Notes: a model not told the origin generated them from the letters alone. Shown: positions 49,750 through 62,341, counted from the stretch's first letter. The stretch is DNA of 64,000 bases from Wolbachia endosymbiont (group A) of Pogonocherus hispidulus (GCF_964028195.1 NZ_OZ034750.1:1116001-1180000), one strand, 5' to 3'. Made by a program: numbers and translations.

Positions 49750-51558
49750 ATGAATGTTAAAAATTTTTTCACTAAAGTAACCGTTGTCCTTTTAGCTTGC
49801 TTATTAGTCTTCATGGGAATTGGCAACCTTTTATCAGGTGATGATGAAAAAGAAGAGGTAGCTAGGGTTGGAAAAGAAGTTATAACGTCAGATGAGTATA
49901 AATCACTATATCAAAATTATGAAAAGCAAATTTCTGGATCTGATGCGAGTAGAGAACAAGTAAAAAAGCTGAAATATGATTTGCTTAACGCACTTATAGA
50001 GCAAAAACTATTGTTTAACCTAATTAGTGAGCTGGGGTTGACAGTTGGAGAAGAGTCTATAAAAAACCATATTAAAAATACCAAATACTTTCAAAATGAT
50101 AAAGGCGAATTTGACAAAAATAAATTCCATGAAACGCTAAATGACCTGCATATGACAGAGAAAGAGTATATAGCAAAGCTAGAAAAAGTTCTGCCTGCAA
50201 TGATGTTCATGACTTCGTTATTTAAAGATAATTATCCGGTAACTTTTGGCGAGAGAGTTGATGAGCAGATATACAAAAGTCGCTACCAAACTAGAGTAGT
50301 TGATATTGTTAAAATAACTGAAGATGCAGTTACAAACATTCCTGAACCAGATGATCAAGCCTTACTTGATTTGTACGAAAGAAATAAATCCCATTTTTAT
50401 TATCCTGAGTATCGAACTGCGCAATATATTTCCCTAGGCCAAAAGTATTTTGAAGATCAAATCAAGATCTCAGATGAAGAAGTTGATGGTATAATAGAAC
50501 AACAGGAACTAAAAGATCAAAGAGATATATTCAATGTAATATTTTCTACCAAAGAAGAAGCTGAAACAGCAAGAAGAGCATTTGAGGAGGGTAAAACAAG
50601 CTTTGAACAGATAGTAGGAGAGTTTGGCAAAGCAAAACTTGAGGAAACTAGAGTAAATAATATAACCAAGGATTTTTTACCAGAAGACGTGAGGGAAAAG
50701 GTATTTGCTCTCAAAGTAGGTGAAGTAAGTGAAGTTTTAGCAAGCAGTTTTGGTTGGCATATAATAAAAGTGGAAAGTGCGCATCAAATCTCTGATGAAG
50801 ACTTAGTTGATTTAAAAAAAGACATAAAGTCAGTTCTAACTAACCAAAAGTCTTTTGAAAGAGTCAATGATTTCATAAACCAAGTGAACTATAAGATATA
50901 CAATGGTTCAGCAATTGAAGAAATATTGAGTGAATATAATTTACCTATACAAACTATTGGTCCAGTAGATGCGAGTGGAAAAGATCAAAGCGGTAATAAC
51001 GTAGGAGATTCTAGTGATTTGATTTCTTTCATTTTTTCGCGAGAAAAGGATCAGAAAGGTTATTTCAAGGGCGTTGGGGACGCTGTTGTTAGTGTAAAAA
51101 TCATTGATATCGTTCCACCCAAATTGCAAAGTTTTGAAGAAGGCAGGGCATTAGCGGTAGAGCTTTGGTGTAGTGAGTTTATAAAAGAAAGAATGTTTAA
51201 AATTGGGCAAGAGGTTGCAGTTCAACTAAGAGAAAAAACAGATTTGGAAGAAATTCAAGGTGTGGAATTAGTTAAAGGTCAGCAGATGCACCGCAATGAA
51301 GTGGATCAACAAAACTACCCCTTTTCTTTTGTAGAAGAGATTTTCAATATGAAAACAACTGGTTCAGTGACAGACCCTATTCAATACAATAATGAAATTA
51401 TAATAGGTGTTCTAAAAGAAATGCATTCATCAAATGGTAAATTAAACACGCTTGACACCGGAAAACGTGTGATGATATCGCTAAAAGAGCAATTAATTAG
51501 CTATCTGGAATCAAAGTATAAAGTCGAAGTTAATCACGCTATACTTGATGATATATAA
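49750..51558 (+). CDS. ppiD: periplasmic PPIase/chaperone PpiD (SurA-like)
   Basis: Membrane-anchored folding factor. The 602 residues start with one transmembrane helix (KVTVVLLACLLVFMGIGNLL, about 9-28). The SurA-type chaperone domain follows (VARVGKEVITSDEYKSLYQN to about 160). A parvulin domain lies at about 255-345 (FNVIFSTKEEAETARRAFEEG; FALKVGEVSEVLASSFGWHIIKVE). The C-terminal part resembles the second chaperone half. Domain order and length fit PpiD. Confidence 0.88.
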   Translation: MNVKNFFTKVTVVLLACLLVFMGIGNLLSGDDEKEEVARVGKEVITSDEYKSLYQNYEKQISGSDASREQVKKLKYDLLNALIEQKLLFNLISELGLTVGEESIKNHIKNTKYFQNDKGEFDKNKFHETLNDLHMTEKEYIAKLEKVLPAMMFMTSLFKDNYPVTFGERVDEQIYKSRYQTRVVDIVKITEDAVTNIPEPDDQALLDLYERNKSHFYYPEYRTAQYISLGQKYFEDQIKISDEEVDGIIEQQELKDQRDIFNVIFSTKEEAETARRAFEEGKTSFEQIVGEFGKAKLEETRVNNITKDFLPEDVREKVFALKVGEVSEVLASSFGWHIIKVESAHQISDEDLVDLKKDIKSVLTNQKSFERVNDFINQVNYKIYNGSAIEEILSEYNLPIQTIGPVDASGKDQSGNNVGDSSDLISFIFSREKDQKGYFKGVGDAVVSVKIIDIVPPKLQSFEEGRALAVELWCSEFIKERMFKIGQEVAVQLREKTDLEEIQGVELVKGQQMHRNEVDQQNYPFSFVEEIFNMKTTGSVTDPIQYNNEIIIGVLKEMHSSNGKLNTLDTGKRVMISLKEQLISYLESKYKVEVNHAILDDI

Positions 51559-51589
51559 TCAAAAATCTTATAAGTTGCTTCAAACGCAT

Positions 51590-51800
51590 CCAGTGCCCAG
51601 ACACACAACTGTACGAACATTGCGATTTGAGAGCAATCTTCACTAGAAAGGATGTCATCCCAGTGCCCAGACACTGGGATCCAGGAATTTTATTAAGTTG
51701 GTAAGCATAAAAGTAGCCGTTTTATGTTAAAATACAACGTTTTAATGATTAAAAAAAGGCTGGATTCCAGTGTCAAGCACTGGAATGACACCATTTGCTG
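51590..51800. repeat. type-1 palindromes between ppiD and rpsP
   Basis: The 401-bp spacer 51559-51959 has CATCCCAGTGCCCAGACACTGGGATCCAG at 51656-51685 and GGATTCCAGTGTCAAGCACTGGAATGAC at 51762-51789, then the 48-bp repeat. A partial unit with GTACGAACATTGCGATTTG is at 51610-51630. No gene is seen. Confidence 0.75.
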
Positions 51801-51833
51801 TGCAATTTACCTTCAAAAATGAATGTTCGTATA
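51789..51833 (+). repeat. 48-bp dispersed repeat, copy 3
   Basis: Reads ACCATTTGCTGTGCAATTTA, then CCTTCAAAAATGAATGTTCG, matching copies at 5219 and 22743. Confidence 0.65.
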
Positions 51834-51959
51834 GCTGTGCGCCCGGCACTGCCCTACATTATTGGTAATTATATTATAAGGTGCAAAAGTTGTATAATTC
51901 ATTTGACTTAAAACGGCTCATTGTATAAAATTGTGACTAATATATGAATAAAGGTTAAC

Positions 51960-52280
51960 ATGGCAGTTAAAATAAGGTTGGCAAGGTTTGGCGCAAAGAA
52001 ACGCCCTTTTTATAGGATAGTTGTAGCTGATTCACGAGCACCAAGAGATGGGCGTTTTATTGAGAAAATAGGACAATATGATCCAATGTTACCAAAAGAC
52101 AATAAAAATCGTGTTGTGGTGAAGGCTGATAGATTAAAACATTGGCTAAGCGTAGGCGCGCAAGCAACTGAAAGAGTACTATGGTTCATTAAAAAAGGCA
52201 TAGTAACTTTAGAAACAGAACCAAAGAAAACAGAAAAGAAGAAAGTAGAGAACGAGAAAGCACAGGGACAAGAAGCATAA
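51960..52280 (+). CDS. rpsP: ribosomal protein bS16
   Basis: Small-subunit protein. The 106 residues begin [23 protein letters not shown], followed by [18 protein letters not shown], both conserved. A Lys/Glu-rich tail extends the protein beyond the usual 80-90 residues. The ispB start is 11 bp after the stop. Confidence 0.97.
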   Translation: MAVKIRLARFGAKKRPFYRIVVADSRAPRDGRFIEKIGQYDPMLPKDNKNRVVVKADRLKHWLSVGAQATERVLWFIKKGIVTLETEPKKTEKKKVENEKAQGQEA

Positions 52281-52291
52281 GTCTCTTTAAA

Positions 52292-53278
52292 ATGCTAAAT
52301 ACTGATTTAACAAATAATGGTAAATTAGACGATGTCGTATCTTCTGATTTATCAGCTATGAAGGACTTTATCTTCAAAAATGTCAATGATGAAGGTGCTA
52401 AGCTTGCTACTGATATTATATCTCATCTTGTTAGTTCAGGTGGAAAAAAAATAAGGCCTAAACTAGTTTTTATTATATGTAAAATGCTAAACTATTCTGG
52501 GGAGGATAGGATCAACGTTGCTGCATCGGTAGAGTTTATACACAATGCTACTTTACTTCATGATGATGTGCTCGATGAAAGTGAGGCACGCCATGGAGTT
52601 AAAACAGCGAATAAGATTTGGGGAAATAAATCAAGCATTTTAGTTGGTGATCTATTGTTGACTCTAGCATTTAGATGGCTTATAGAGTGTGGAAATTTAA
52701 ATATTCTCTCTATTTTATCTAAAGCATCGCATTTACTTGTGAAGGGTGAAATAAAGCAGATGACAACACGTTTTGACCCCCACACAGTCAGGGAAAATTA
52801 TTTTGATATCATTGGAGAAAAGACAGCATCTTTATTTTCTGCATGCTGTGAAGCTGCATCTACAGTATCTGGTGCAACAAATGACGAAACAGAGAGGCTA
52901 AAGAATTTTGGTTTTAATTTTGGTATGGCGTTTCAAATAGTTGATGATATGCTCGATTATACTGCTAATCAAGGCACTTCTGGAAAGCAAGTCGGAAAAG
53001 ACTTTTTCGAAGGTAAAGTCACCTTACCTGCTATTATAGCATACGAAAAGGGCAGTCCAGCAGAGCAAAAATTCTGGGAAAAATGCTTTTCTTCAGCTAG
53101 ACACAATTTTGACCAAGCATTACACTATATTAATCACCATAATGCCATTCAGCTTTCTATGGAAAAAGCTAGACACTACATTAATATGGCACAAAATGAT
53201 ATTAGTACTTTTTCTGATTCTTTTTATAAAACTACTTTAATTGACTTTTTAAATGCGAGCATAGAAAGACAAATGTAG
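52292..53278 (+). CDS. ispB: long-chain polyprenyl diphosphate synthase
   Basis: Makes the isoprenoid chain of ubiquinone. The 328 residues show GGKKIRPKLVFIICKM, the first aspartate-rich motif LLHDDVLDESEARHG, GDLLLTLAF, KGEIKQM, and the second aspartate motif FQIVDDMLDYTAN. The chain length is not predictable from the sequence alone, so 'octaprenyl' is only the common family assignment. It is 11 bp downstream of rpsP. Confidence 0.9.
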   Translation: MLNTDLTNNGKLDDVVSSDLSAMKDFIFKNVNDEGAKLATDIISHLVSSGGKKIRPKLVFIICKMLNYSGEDRINVAASVEFIHNATLLHDDVLDESEARHGVKTANKIWGNKSSILVGDLLLTLAFRWLIECGNLNILSILSKASHLLVKGEIKQMTTRFDPHTVRENYFDIIGEKTASLFSACCEAASTVSGATNDETERLKNFGFNFGMAFQIVDDMLDYTANQGTSGKQVGKDFFEGKVTLPAIIAYEKGSPAEQKFWEKCFSSARHNFDQALHYINHHNAIQLSMEKARHYINMAQNDISTFSDSFYKTTLIDFLNASIERQM

Positions 53279-53339
53279 CTGGCGCTTGATATTTTCAGAT
53301 TAATTGTTATATATTTATTAGATTCTTAAGGGTAATGAT

Positions 53340-53909
53340 ATGTCAGATAGCAGTAAGGAGAAAAAGAAGAAGTTTGCTGATATGGTAAGTAGGCAGAAAG
53401 GTGACGACCAACAAAGTGATAACCATAAGCAAACTGATGATTTAAATGAAGATCTCAATACATTAAAAGAACGTGCAGCTCAGCTTGAAGATCATTTACG
53501 CCGTGCTGTTGCAGATAATGAAAACGTCAAACGTATAATGCAAAAGCAAATTAGCGATGCAAGTGACTACGCAGTCACAAAATTTGCACGTGATATGATC
53601 GACTCGTGCGACAATTTAAAAAAAGTAATGGAAATTTTGAAAGACGGTGATCCTGTTCATGAAGGAATCAAAGTAGCTTATCAAAAAATTATAAATGATC
53701 TAAAAAAACATGAAATAGAAGAAGTAGACCCACTTGGTGAGCTTTTTGATAGCAATTTACACCAAGCTGTTGTGGAAAGAGAGGACGATGAAAAAGAGCC
53801 TGGCACTATTATAGAAGTATTACAAACTGGTTATACTATCAAAAATAGGTTGCTCCGTCCTGCAATGGTTATTCTTTCTAAGAAATCTGCTGATTGTGGA
53901 AACGATTAG
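53340..53909 (+). CDS. grpE: nucleotide exchange factor GrpE
   Basis: Exchange factor for DnaK. The 189 residues have an acidic, disordered start, a long coiled coil (DLNTLKERAAQLEDHLRRAVADNENVKR) and the conserved beta domain with EEVDPLGELFDSNLHQAVVE and VLQTGYTIKNRLLRPAMVIL. The gene precedes trpS by 24 bp on the same strand, so they may be cotranscribed. Confidence 0.96.
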   Translation: MSDSSKEKKKKFADMVSRQKGDDQQSDNHKQTDDLNEDLNTLKERAAQLEDHLRRAVADNENVKRIMQKQISDASDYAVTKFARDMIDSCDNLKKVMEILKDGDPVHEGIKVAYQKIINDLKKHEIEEVDPLGELFDSNLHQAVVEREDDEKEPGTIIEVLQTGYTIKNRLLRPAMVILSKKSADCGND

Positions 53910-53933
53910 CAGAACACATGAGGTAAATGTATA

Positions 53934-54926
53934 ATGACAAGTATTGTCTTTTCAGGTATCCAGCCAAGTGGCGTACTACATTTAGGTAATTATCTTGGTG
54001 CAATCAAACAGTGGATAGACTTACAGGATAAATACAAATCTCTTTTTTGTATTGTTGACCTACATGCAATCACAGCAAATAAGCTTCCCGCAAATGAATT
54101 AAAAAATAATATTTTCAAAACAGCAGCAGCTTATATTGCATGTGGAATAGATCCAGAGAAGTCCATTATTTTTAATCAGTCCACGGTTAGTGGTCATGCC
54201 GAACTGGGCTGGCTGCTTGGGTGCTATACACCAATTGGTTGGCTTAATCGCATGACTCAATTTAAAGATAAAGCTGGCGGCAATAAACAAAAAGCCTCTC
54301 TTGGATTATATAGTTATCCAGTACTTATGGCTGCAGATATATTGTTGTATCAAACTAAATACGTTCCTGTTGGTGATGATCAAAAACAGCATTTGGAGCT
54401 TGCACGTGATATTGCATCAGCTTTTAACAATCATTATAAGCTGGATCATTTCATCGTACCTGAAATCCTAACTTTGGATTGCACATCAAGGATAATGAGC
54501 TTAAGAGATGGTACAAGCAAGATGAGTAAATCTGACCCTTCAGAACATTCGTGCATTAACCTTGATGATACGGATGACTTAATTGTCAAAAAAATAGAAA
54601 AAGCAAAAACAGATTCAATTCTAGGCTTTGCTACTTTAGAGTGCCGACCAGAAATAAGCAATTTGATAAACATTTATTCAGTGCTTGGTAATGTAAATGT
54701 GGAAAAAGTATGTGAAGAAGTGAACAAACATGACATGAAGCACTTCAAAAAAGAGTTAGCTGATTTAATTATCAGTGTTATATCACCCATACGTGAGGGG
54801 ATGAATGATCTTTTAAAAGACCAATTCCATTTACATGAAATATTAAAAAAAGGTACAAAGAAAGCAGCAGAAATTGCAACCCATAATATAAAAGAAATCA
54901 AGGATATTATTGGATTTGCTCAATAG
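53934..54926 (+). CDS. trpS: tryptophanyl-tRNA synthetase
   Basis: Class I synthetase. The 330 residues begin with IVFSGIQPSGVLHLGNYLGAI, the HIGH-type motif, and hold the KMSKSDPSEHSCINL loop (KMSKS) near residue 196. GDDQKQHLELARDIA binds the substrate. The stop codon TAG (54924-54926) is part of an ATAGACCTCTTGCATAAC sequence that also marks the ends of other elements. Confidence 0.96.
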   Translation: MTSIVFSGIQPSGVLHLGNYLGAIKQWIDLQDKYKSLFCIVDLHAITANKLPANELKNNIFKTAAAYIACGIDPEKSIIFNQSTVSGHAELGWLLGCYTPIGWLNRMTQFKDKAGGNKQKASLGLYSYPVLMAADILLYQTKYVPVGDDQKQHLELARDIASAFNNHYKLDHFIVPEILTLDCTSRIMSLRDGTSKMSKSDPSEHSCINLDDTDDLIVKKIEKAKTDSILGFATLECRPEISNLINIYSVLGNVNVEKVCEEVNKHDMKHFKKELADLIISVISPIREGMNDLLKDQFHLHEILKKGTKKAAEIATHNIKEIKDIIGFAQ

Positions 54927-55009
54927 ACCTCTTGCATAACCTAAGGAATCAATTCAAAATTGTAAAAACAGGCAATAAGGAAATGTTCAAAAAAGTGTGT
55001 CAAACCGCA

Positions 55010-55228
55010 TTTTTAACTCAACTCAATTTTCAATCTACCAGGAAAGAAAATATCAAGTTGAGATATAGTTAAAGCCCAATTAGGATAGTCCAATTTTGCT
55101 CTGCCTTTTTTATAGCACAATATACCTGTTTATACAAGCTAGTAAATGAGCCCTTAGTTTTAGTGAATTTTCTAATCTGTCTATGCAGTCCCTCAATAGG
55201 ATTGGTAGTATAAATTAGCCTCACGCGA
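55010..55228 (-). pseudogene. IS256-family (mutator) transposase C-terminal remnant
   Basis: The 305-bp spacer 54927-55231 holds a minus-strand fragment encoding LIYTTNPIEGLHRQIRKFTK, KGSFTSLYKQVYCAIKKAE and, after a frame change, WALTISQLDIFFPGRLKIEL. This is the end of an IS256-type transposase. The catalytic parts are gone. Confidence 0.75.
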
Positions 55229-55231
55229 ACT

Positions 55232-55747
55232 TTAATTTTTATATTCTTTCATTAGCATAATATAGTTTTGTGCCGATTGTGCAATATGTTTAATTTCTTC
55301 ATTTGACATTTTTTTGAAGAATTTTGCTGGCCTACCAGCCCATATTTCACCACTTTTTATCACTTTTCCGTGTGTTACCAGTGAGCCAGCAGCTACCATA
55401 GCTTCAGACTCCACAACTGCATGGTCCATCACGGTAGAGCCCATACCAATAAACGCTTTATCATGCACCGTGCATGCGTGCAACATACAAAAATGTCCCA
55501 CTGTTACCATACTGCCAATAATTGTGTCACCACCTGGGTTTCTATCCACATGAATTACCGTTCCATCTTGAATATTTGTTCCATCACCTATTTTTATTGA
55601 TCCAACGTCCCCTCTGACCACACAATTAAACCAGATGCTTGCATCTCTTCCTATTTCAACCTTGCCTATGATATGCGAACCACCTGCGATGAAAGCACTT
55701 TCGTCTATTTTTGGTTCATAATCTTTGTATTTTAAAATGTGATACAT
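55232..55747 (-). CDS. gamma-carbonic-anhydrase-like hexapeptide-repeat protein
   Basis: The 171-residue left-handed beta-helix has hexapeptide repeats throughout (IIGKVEIGRDASIWFNCVVRGD, SIKIGDGTNIQDGTVIHVD). Zinc-ligand histidines appear in VIHVDRNPGG and GHFCMLHACTV. It matches the YrdA/CaiE/PaaY class. Enzyme activity of this class varies, and carbonic anhydrase function is inferred. The IS256 remnant ends 4 bp from its stop. Confidence 0.87.
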   Translation of the reverse strand: MYHILKYKDYEPKIDESAFIAGGSHIIGKVEIGRDASIWFNCVVRGDVGSIKIGDGTNIQDGTVIHVDRNPGGDTIIGSMVTVGHFCMLHACTVHDKAFIGMGSTVMDHAVVESEAMVAAGSLVTHGKVIKSGEIWAGRPAKFFKKMSNEEIKHIAQSAQNYIMLMKEYKN

Positions 55748-55891
55748 ATTAAGCCCAAAGTCTTATGCATATGTTAATCAAAATAAGATAAGCAGTAAAT
55801 ACATACTTAGATTTCAAGCTACTTGGGTGACAGATGTTCTTGACTTACGTGCTTTGTACTGCTAAGATTTTTATTTTCAGCCCTATCTATA

Positions 55892-57816
<1,925 letters not shown>

Positions 57817-57839
57817 AAGAAGAAGATTAGCAAAGGAAA

Positions 57840-58265
57840 GTGTTCAAGTATCAATATATGGAGCTTGCCATAGAGCAAGCCAAACTTGCTCAGAAAGATG
57901 ATGAGGTTCCCATAGGTGCTGTAATAGTTAGTAGAAGCAATGTTGTTTCTTCTGCACACAATATATCCAGCGATCCAACTGCACATGCAGAGATGTTAGC
58001 GATCAGACAAGCATTTTCAACTTCCACGCTTTGTGATGCTGAGATGTACGTAACATTAGAACCATGTCCGATGTGCGCCCAGGCTATTTCCTTTGCCAGA
58101 ATTAAACGATTGTACTTTGGGGCTTATAATCCAAAAGGTGGAGGAATTGAAAATGGTGCTAAGATATTTCAATTTTGCAGCCATATACCTGAAGTTTATG
58201 GTGGGATGTTGGAAACAGAATGCTCTTTTTTGTTAAAGGATTTTTTTGAGAAACTGAGAACCTAA
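57840..58265 (+). CDS. tadA: tRNA-specific adenosine deaminase TadA
   Basis: Zinc enzyme that makes inosine at the wobble position of tRNA-Arg. The 141 residues hold the zinc/catalytic motifs HAEMLAIRQA and EPCPMCAQAI plus EVPIGAVIV. The start is a GTG at 57840, but its ribosome-binding sequence (AAAGGA) is very close; an ATG at 57858 is the alternative. It follows pyrG on the same strand. A general cytidine/deoxycytidylate deaminase is less likely given the FGAYNPKGG segment typical of TadA. Confidence 0.88.
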   Translation: MFKYQYMELAIEQAKLAQKDDEVPIGAVIVSRSNVVSSAHNISSDPTAHAEMLAIRQAFSTSTLCDAEMYVTLEPCPMCAQAISFARIKRLYFGAYNPKGGGIENGAKIFQFCSHIPEVYGGMLETECSFLLKDFFEKLRT

Positions 58266-58295
58266 TTTAGGCTACGGTATAAATTTAAGAGAAAA

Positions 58296-59570
58296 CTAAG
58301 ACCAATCACATTTTTTATCTTGTGGCTTTATTTGCAATATTGCTATCAGGCTGACCAATAAGCAGAAGACTATATAAAGTCCAGCAGCAAAGTTTATTTG
58401 AGGGAATGTTATAGTAAACCAAGTGCATATCATAGGAGTAAATCCCCCATTCAAAGCAAAAGAGATGTTACGTGATAAACTCACTCCACTAAATCTAACA
58501 TTGGTAGGAAAAAGTTCAGCAGCAACTATTCCTATGGGAACTATACCTCTTTCTATTATAGAAAGAGCCATTACACTAAGCATAATTATAAGGTAATTTT
58601 TGTAGTAATATGCAATAGATAACGCAGGACAACATAGTGCCATTGTAATTGCTATAAATAAGATTGCAGTGCGCTCTTTTCCAACTTTATCAGCCAACAT
58701 TCCAAACGCTATTGAAGATATCGGCATTAATACACTGGTTATAATGAGCACAATTTCGTTGATATATGTCGTTACATACACATCCACTGATGCTATTTCC
58801 TTTGCGAGTGTTCGAAGAAATATGGTAAATCCGACAGCAACATTAACAGGTACAGATATTAAAATAGCAAGTATAAGAGCTCTCTTGTGGCGCTTTATAA
58901 GCTCTATTATTGGCAAATCAGGTAAATTTCTTTGTTTTCGATTTTTTTCATATGCTGGAGTTTCTCCCAATGTGTATATGCTATACGCGCTAATTAATCC
59001 TAAAATAGCTGAGAAAATAAATGGCAATCTCCAACCCCAGGTACAAAAATCAGTAGTTTTTTTGCAGATAATTACTATCACCGCAGAAAGCAAGACACCA
59101 ATGGAGCGGCCAAAACCCATTATTCCAAAATACATCCCTAAGTTCTCTTTCCTACTGGATAAATGCTCTATAAGATAAACAGAACTTCCTTGTTCACCAC
59201 CAAGTGCAATTCCTTGTGTTATATGGATTGCAAGAAGCAATATAGTAGAAATGATACCTACTTGATTGTGACTTGGAATAAATGCAATAAGACTTGATGG
59301 TATCGATATTAGCAAGATAGTAATTATTAATGCTATCCTTCTTCCATACCTGTCACCAATGTGACCAAATATGAATGCACCAAGTGGCCTTACAATTGCG
59401 CCTAGCCCTACAATTCCAAATAATTGCAGTATGTTACTGTAGACATCTTTTGCAAAACAAAACTCTCTGCTGATTATGTTAATCAAATCAATAAAGAGCA
59501 TGTAGTCATACCATATTGCGATTCTGCAGAGTATGGTTGATATCAACACCCTTGTTTGCACTAAATTCAA
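58296..59570 (-). CDS. MFS transporter, MHS (ProP-like) family
   Basis: The 424-residue protein has about twelve transmembrane helices. Between helices 2 and 3 lies the MFS loop GHIGDRYGRRIALI. LGGEQGSSVYLIEHLSSRKE in the third to fourth helix region is typical of the metabolite:H+ symporter group that includes ProP. Substrates in this family are compatible solutes or organic acids; which one is used here cannot be told. It converges on tadA. Confidence 0.87.
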   Translation of the reverse strand: MNLVQTRVLISTILCRIAIWYDYMLFIDLINIISREFCFAKDVYSNILQLFGIVGLGAIVRPLGAFIFGHIGDRYGRRIALIITILLISIPSSLIAFIPSHNQVGIISTILLLAIHITQGIALGGEQGSSVYLIEHLSSRKENLGMYFGIMGFGRSIGVLLSAVIVIICKKTTDFCTWGWRLPFIFSAILGLISAYSIYTLGETPAYEKNRKQRNLPDLPIIELIKRHKRALILAILISVPVNVAVGFTIFLRTLAKEIASVDVYVTTYINEIVLIITSVLMPISSIAFGMLADKVGKERTAILFIAITMALCCPALSIAYYYKNYLIIMLSVMALSIIERGIVPIGIVAAELFPTNVRFSGVSLSRNISFALNGGFTPMICTWFTITFPQINFAAGLYIVFCLLVSLIAILQIKPQDKKCDWS

Positions 59571-60007
59571 TTCGTAAATGTTTGCTTATTCTATTCTGGT
59601 TGCTTTTTGGGATTTTACAACCTAAACATATGGTGTGGACTTTTTTATTATGGTATGTGATAATTGAGATTGTTAAAATTTAGGTATTCACTGACCGTTC
59701 TTGTTATAAACACCAGAATAATAAGCTACTGATATTCTCCATCTTTTTTATCTTTAATCCATCATAGCTAGCGATGCAACAAAGCCATTCCAGTGTCCGC
59801 TACTCAAATAACATGGTGAGGCGTCATCCTGCTGCTCCTTTCTTGTCATCCCGCGCAGAATAATTAACCGTCATATCAACTATGTTTTTTTTAAATTTTT
59901 TGAATTTAGTTTTATTACAACTCTTGTTTATAATTTTGTATTTTTATTCAATTAGAAAATGCATTTTTGACAATAAACACCCTAATTTATCATAGAAAAA
60001 TTTTATA
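59571..60007. other. spacer with an orphan IS5-type end and one palindrome cluster
   Basis: Contains AGCGATGCAACAAAGCC at 59772-59788, identical to the right end of the IS5 copies but with no transposase. It is followed by degenerate type-1 palindromes (59790-59865). The rest is AT-rich with no gene that I can support. Confidence 0.5.
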
Positions 60008-60748
60008 TCAAACAACAGATTTGGACTTTGCAGCAGCCATTGCAGCCGTTAGTACGAACATTGCTTCTACCGCCTGTTATTCTTCGATAACCAATAGCTT
60101 TTCCACTTTCTTTTGGATGCGCCAGCAAGACTTGCTACTTCTTTTCTGTTTAAGTAGCCAAGCTCTGGCATCAGACACACAAAATCTTGAGATAACTTTG
60201 CCTGGCACTGTTCTCAGAATTTTTTGGCGCTTCTGTAACTCTAGATTTTTATCAATGATTTTTTGTATAGTATTATTGAGTTCATCTATTTGACTATTAA
60301 AGAATTCTATAGTTTTTTGACAACTTTCCCTTACATGGTCATTTTCCGGTGCTTCCAGTCTACATTTTTCTTGAGCCCTCATTTGTGTAACGACGTTGAC
60401 AAACAAAGTCGATTGTTCTTTAGAGGTAGGTACAAATAGAGAAAGAGTTCTATGACGCATACTGAGCAAGAGCCATTGCATCTAGACTTTGCTAAAGTTC
60501 CGTGAGACAAGATAAAGCTTTTGGGTATTAGCTCAGCGATATTCTTGTCAATAAGAAAATGCGATAAACCAATTCCCTGTATTTTCTAAAGTTACTAAAG
60601 AATTAGGTAAGATATCTGAAAACTTTTTAAACAATTGTTGCCAACCAGAAGCATTATTATCAAATTCGACAACACTCTTCTGTGTGTGAACCGCAACAAC
60701 ATTTTTAAATTTTCCGATGTCAATAAAGTTTTGATAAGATGTAACCAT
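60008..60748 (-). pseudogene. IS110-family transposase, broken
   Basis: The ATG at 60748 has GAGG upstream. The first part MVTSYQNFIDIGKFKNVVAV holds the first DEDD-type aspartate, up to LVTLENTGNW. After frame changes near 60545 and 60480 come FVPTSKEQSTLFVNVVTQM and a helical region (DELNNTIQKIIDKNLELQKR). The ILRTVPG motif and LMPELGYLNRKEVASLAG, the C-terminal transposase_20 region, appear in other frames. A short plus-strand frame over this region is an antisense shadow. Confidence 0.75.
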
Positions 60749-60875
60749 ATTAATAACCTCGATAGTTTATTGATTTAAGATTGTAAACGGGTGCATACAT
60801 ATGTCCCATGCAACTATTCAAACGTATCGAGGGCTAGTGTACCTTGATATAAACGGTTGTTATAACACCAACGCC

Positions 60876-62341
60876 GTATCCGTTCAGCGGAGTGGCAGAA
60901 TAAGGTAGACAAGGTGATCTAAAAAGATAATCATAGAGCAAAAGTGAGATAATATGGTAAACCTTTTAGAACTTTGCAAAAATTTACAGCAAAAAATAGA
61001 AAAGTTAGAAGCAAAGATAGAAAAACTGGAAGCAGAGATAGAAAACTTAAGAGCAGAAAATAAAGCTTTAAAGATAGAGAATGCTGAATTAAAGGAAAGG
61101 CTTGGTTTAAATTCAAAAAACTCATCCCTGCCCAGCTCAAAAGAACTGTACAAAATAAAAAAGGACAAGCCAAAAAGCGAAAGGAATGTTGGCGGTCAGG
61201 TTGGGCATAAAGGAAGTTTTCGTGCCAAAATGGAAGCAGATAAAGTAGTAAAAATAGAGTTGCCTGATACTTGCGAATGCGGAGGAGAGCTTGTAATATG
61301 CGAAAAACCTTATGTTCACCAAAAAGTTGATCTTCCGGAAATTAGGTCTTATGTAGTGGAATATCAGTTGGAACATGGCCGCTGTCGAAAATGTGGAAAA
61401 AGAAAAAGTAGCAAATTACCAGAAGGTGTTACATCAGATACATTTGGTCCAAAAGTTAAATCGATAATTGCAGCACTCAGCGGATTTTACAAGAATTCAA
61501 AGCGCGAAGTGGCTAGCATTATAAATGATATTTTTAATTTGAATATAAGTGTTGGCAGCATATCAAATAGTGAACATAGAGTTGCTTCAAAATGCAAAAA
61601 AATGTATGAGCAGATCGAACAAGAGATAAGTAGGAGTAAAATTCTACATATTGATGAAACGAGCCATTATAACAAAGGTAAACTCGCTTGGTGTTGGATG
61701 TTTGCAAGCAATACGGCAAGTTTTGTAAAATTGACAGAATCAAGAGGAATGAAGGTTTTGCAAGACAGCACATTTTGCAATCGCAATAGTTTGATAGTAA
61801 CTGATAGATATTCAGCCTACAACTACTTTAATGATAAGAAAAGGCAAATCTGCTGGGCTCATTTGATAAGAGATTTTGAAAGGCTGGCTCATAGCTGGAA
61901 CATTGAAGTTAAGATTCTTGGCTGTTATGTAAGAGATGTCGCTACTGAATTATTTGCACTAAAAAAAGCTTTACTAAAAAATGAGATAAAGATTTGCCAA
62001 ACGTGCAAGAAAGTTGCGAAAACGTACAAGGTATTATTTGAAGGAAATATCTCGCTTACCTGAAGCAATTGGAGCTTCTCGAGTTGCGAAGAATATTTTG
62101 AAATCTGAAAGAATGATGTGGAATTTTTTAGATGACCCAGAAAATATTCCGCTGACAAATAACCATGTTGAACGGCAAATACGGCATTATGTCGTTTACC
62201 GTAAAAACTCATATTTTACACAATCGGAGCGAGGAACTTGAGCGGATAATTTCGTTATACTTAACATGGAAACAAAAGGGGCTAAACCCTTTCCAAAATC
62301 TCCTATCTATTGTTTCTTAAACCACTCTGCTGAACGGATAC
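60876..62341 (+). mobile_element. IS66-family insertion sequence
   Basis: The 1466-bp element has inverted ends GTATCCGTTCAGC (60876-60888) and GCTGAACGGATAC (62329-62341), with the similarity going on through GAGTGG. It carries a single transposase (IS66 proper often has tnpA/tnpB helpers, which are absent). Solo ends of the same type are at 24615 and 47127. Confidence 0.85.
60954..62319 (+). pseudogene. IS66-family transposase, broken
   Basis: Starts with a leucine-zipper-like coiled coil (LCKNLQQKIEKLEAKIEKLE). A zinc-finger region follows (CECGGELVICEK and GRCRKCGKRKSSKLPEG), then the DDE domain with HIDETSHYNKGKLAWCW and LIVTDRYSAYNYF. A frame change near 62045 and another near 62240 split off LPLTNNHVERQIRHYVVYRK and RIISLYLTWKQKGLNPFQN-type parts. 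The frame is therefore in three pieces. Confidence 0.85.

Noticed and set aside
59967..60293. 108-codon plus-strand reading frame
   Set aside because: It is antisense to the IS110 transposase remnant, whose minus-strand motifs explain the sequence.
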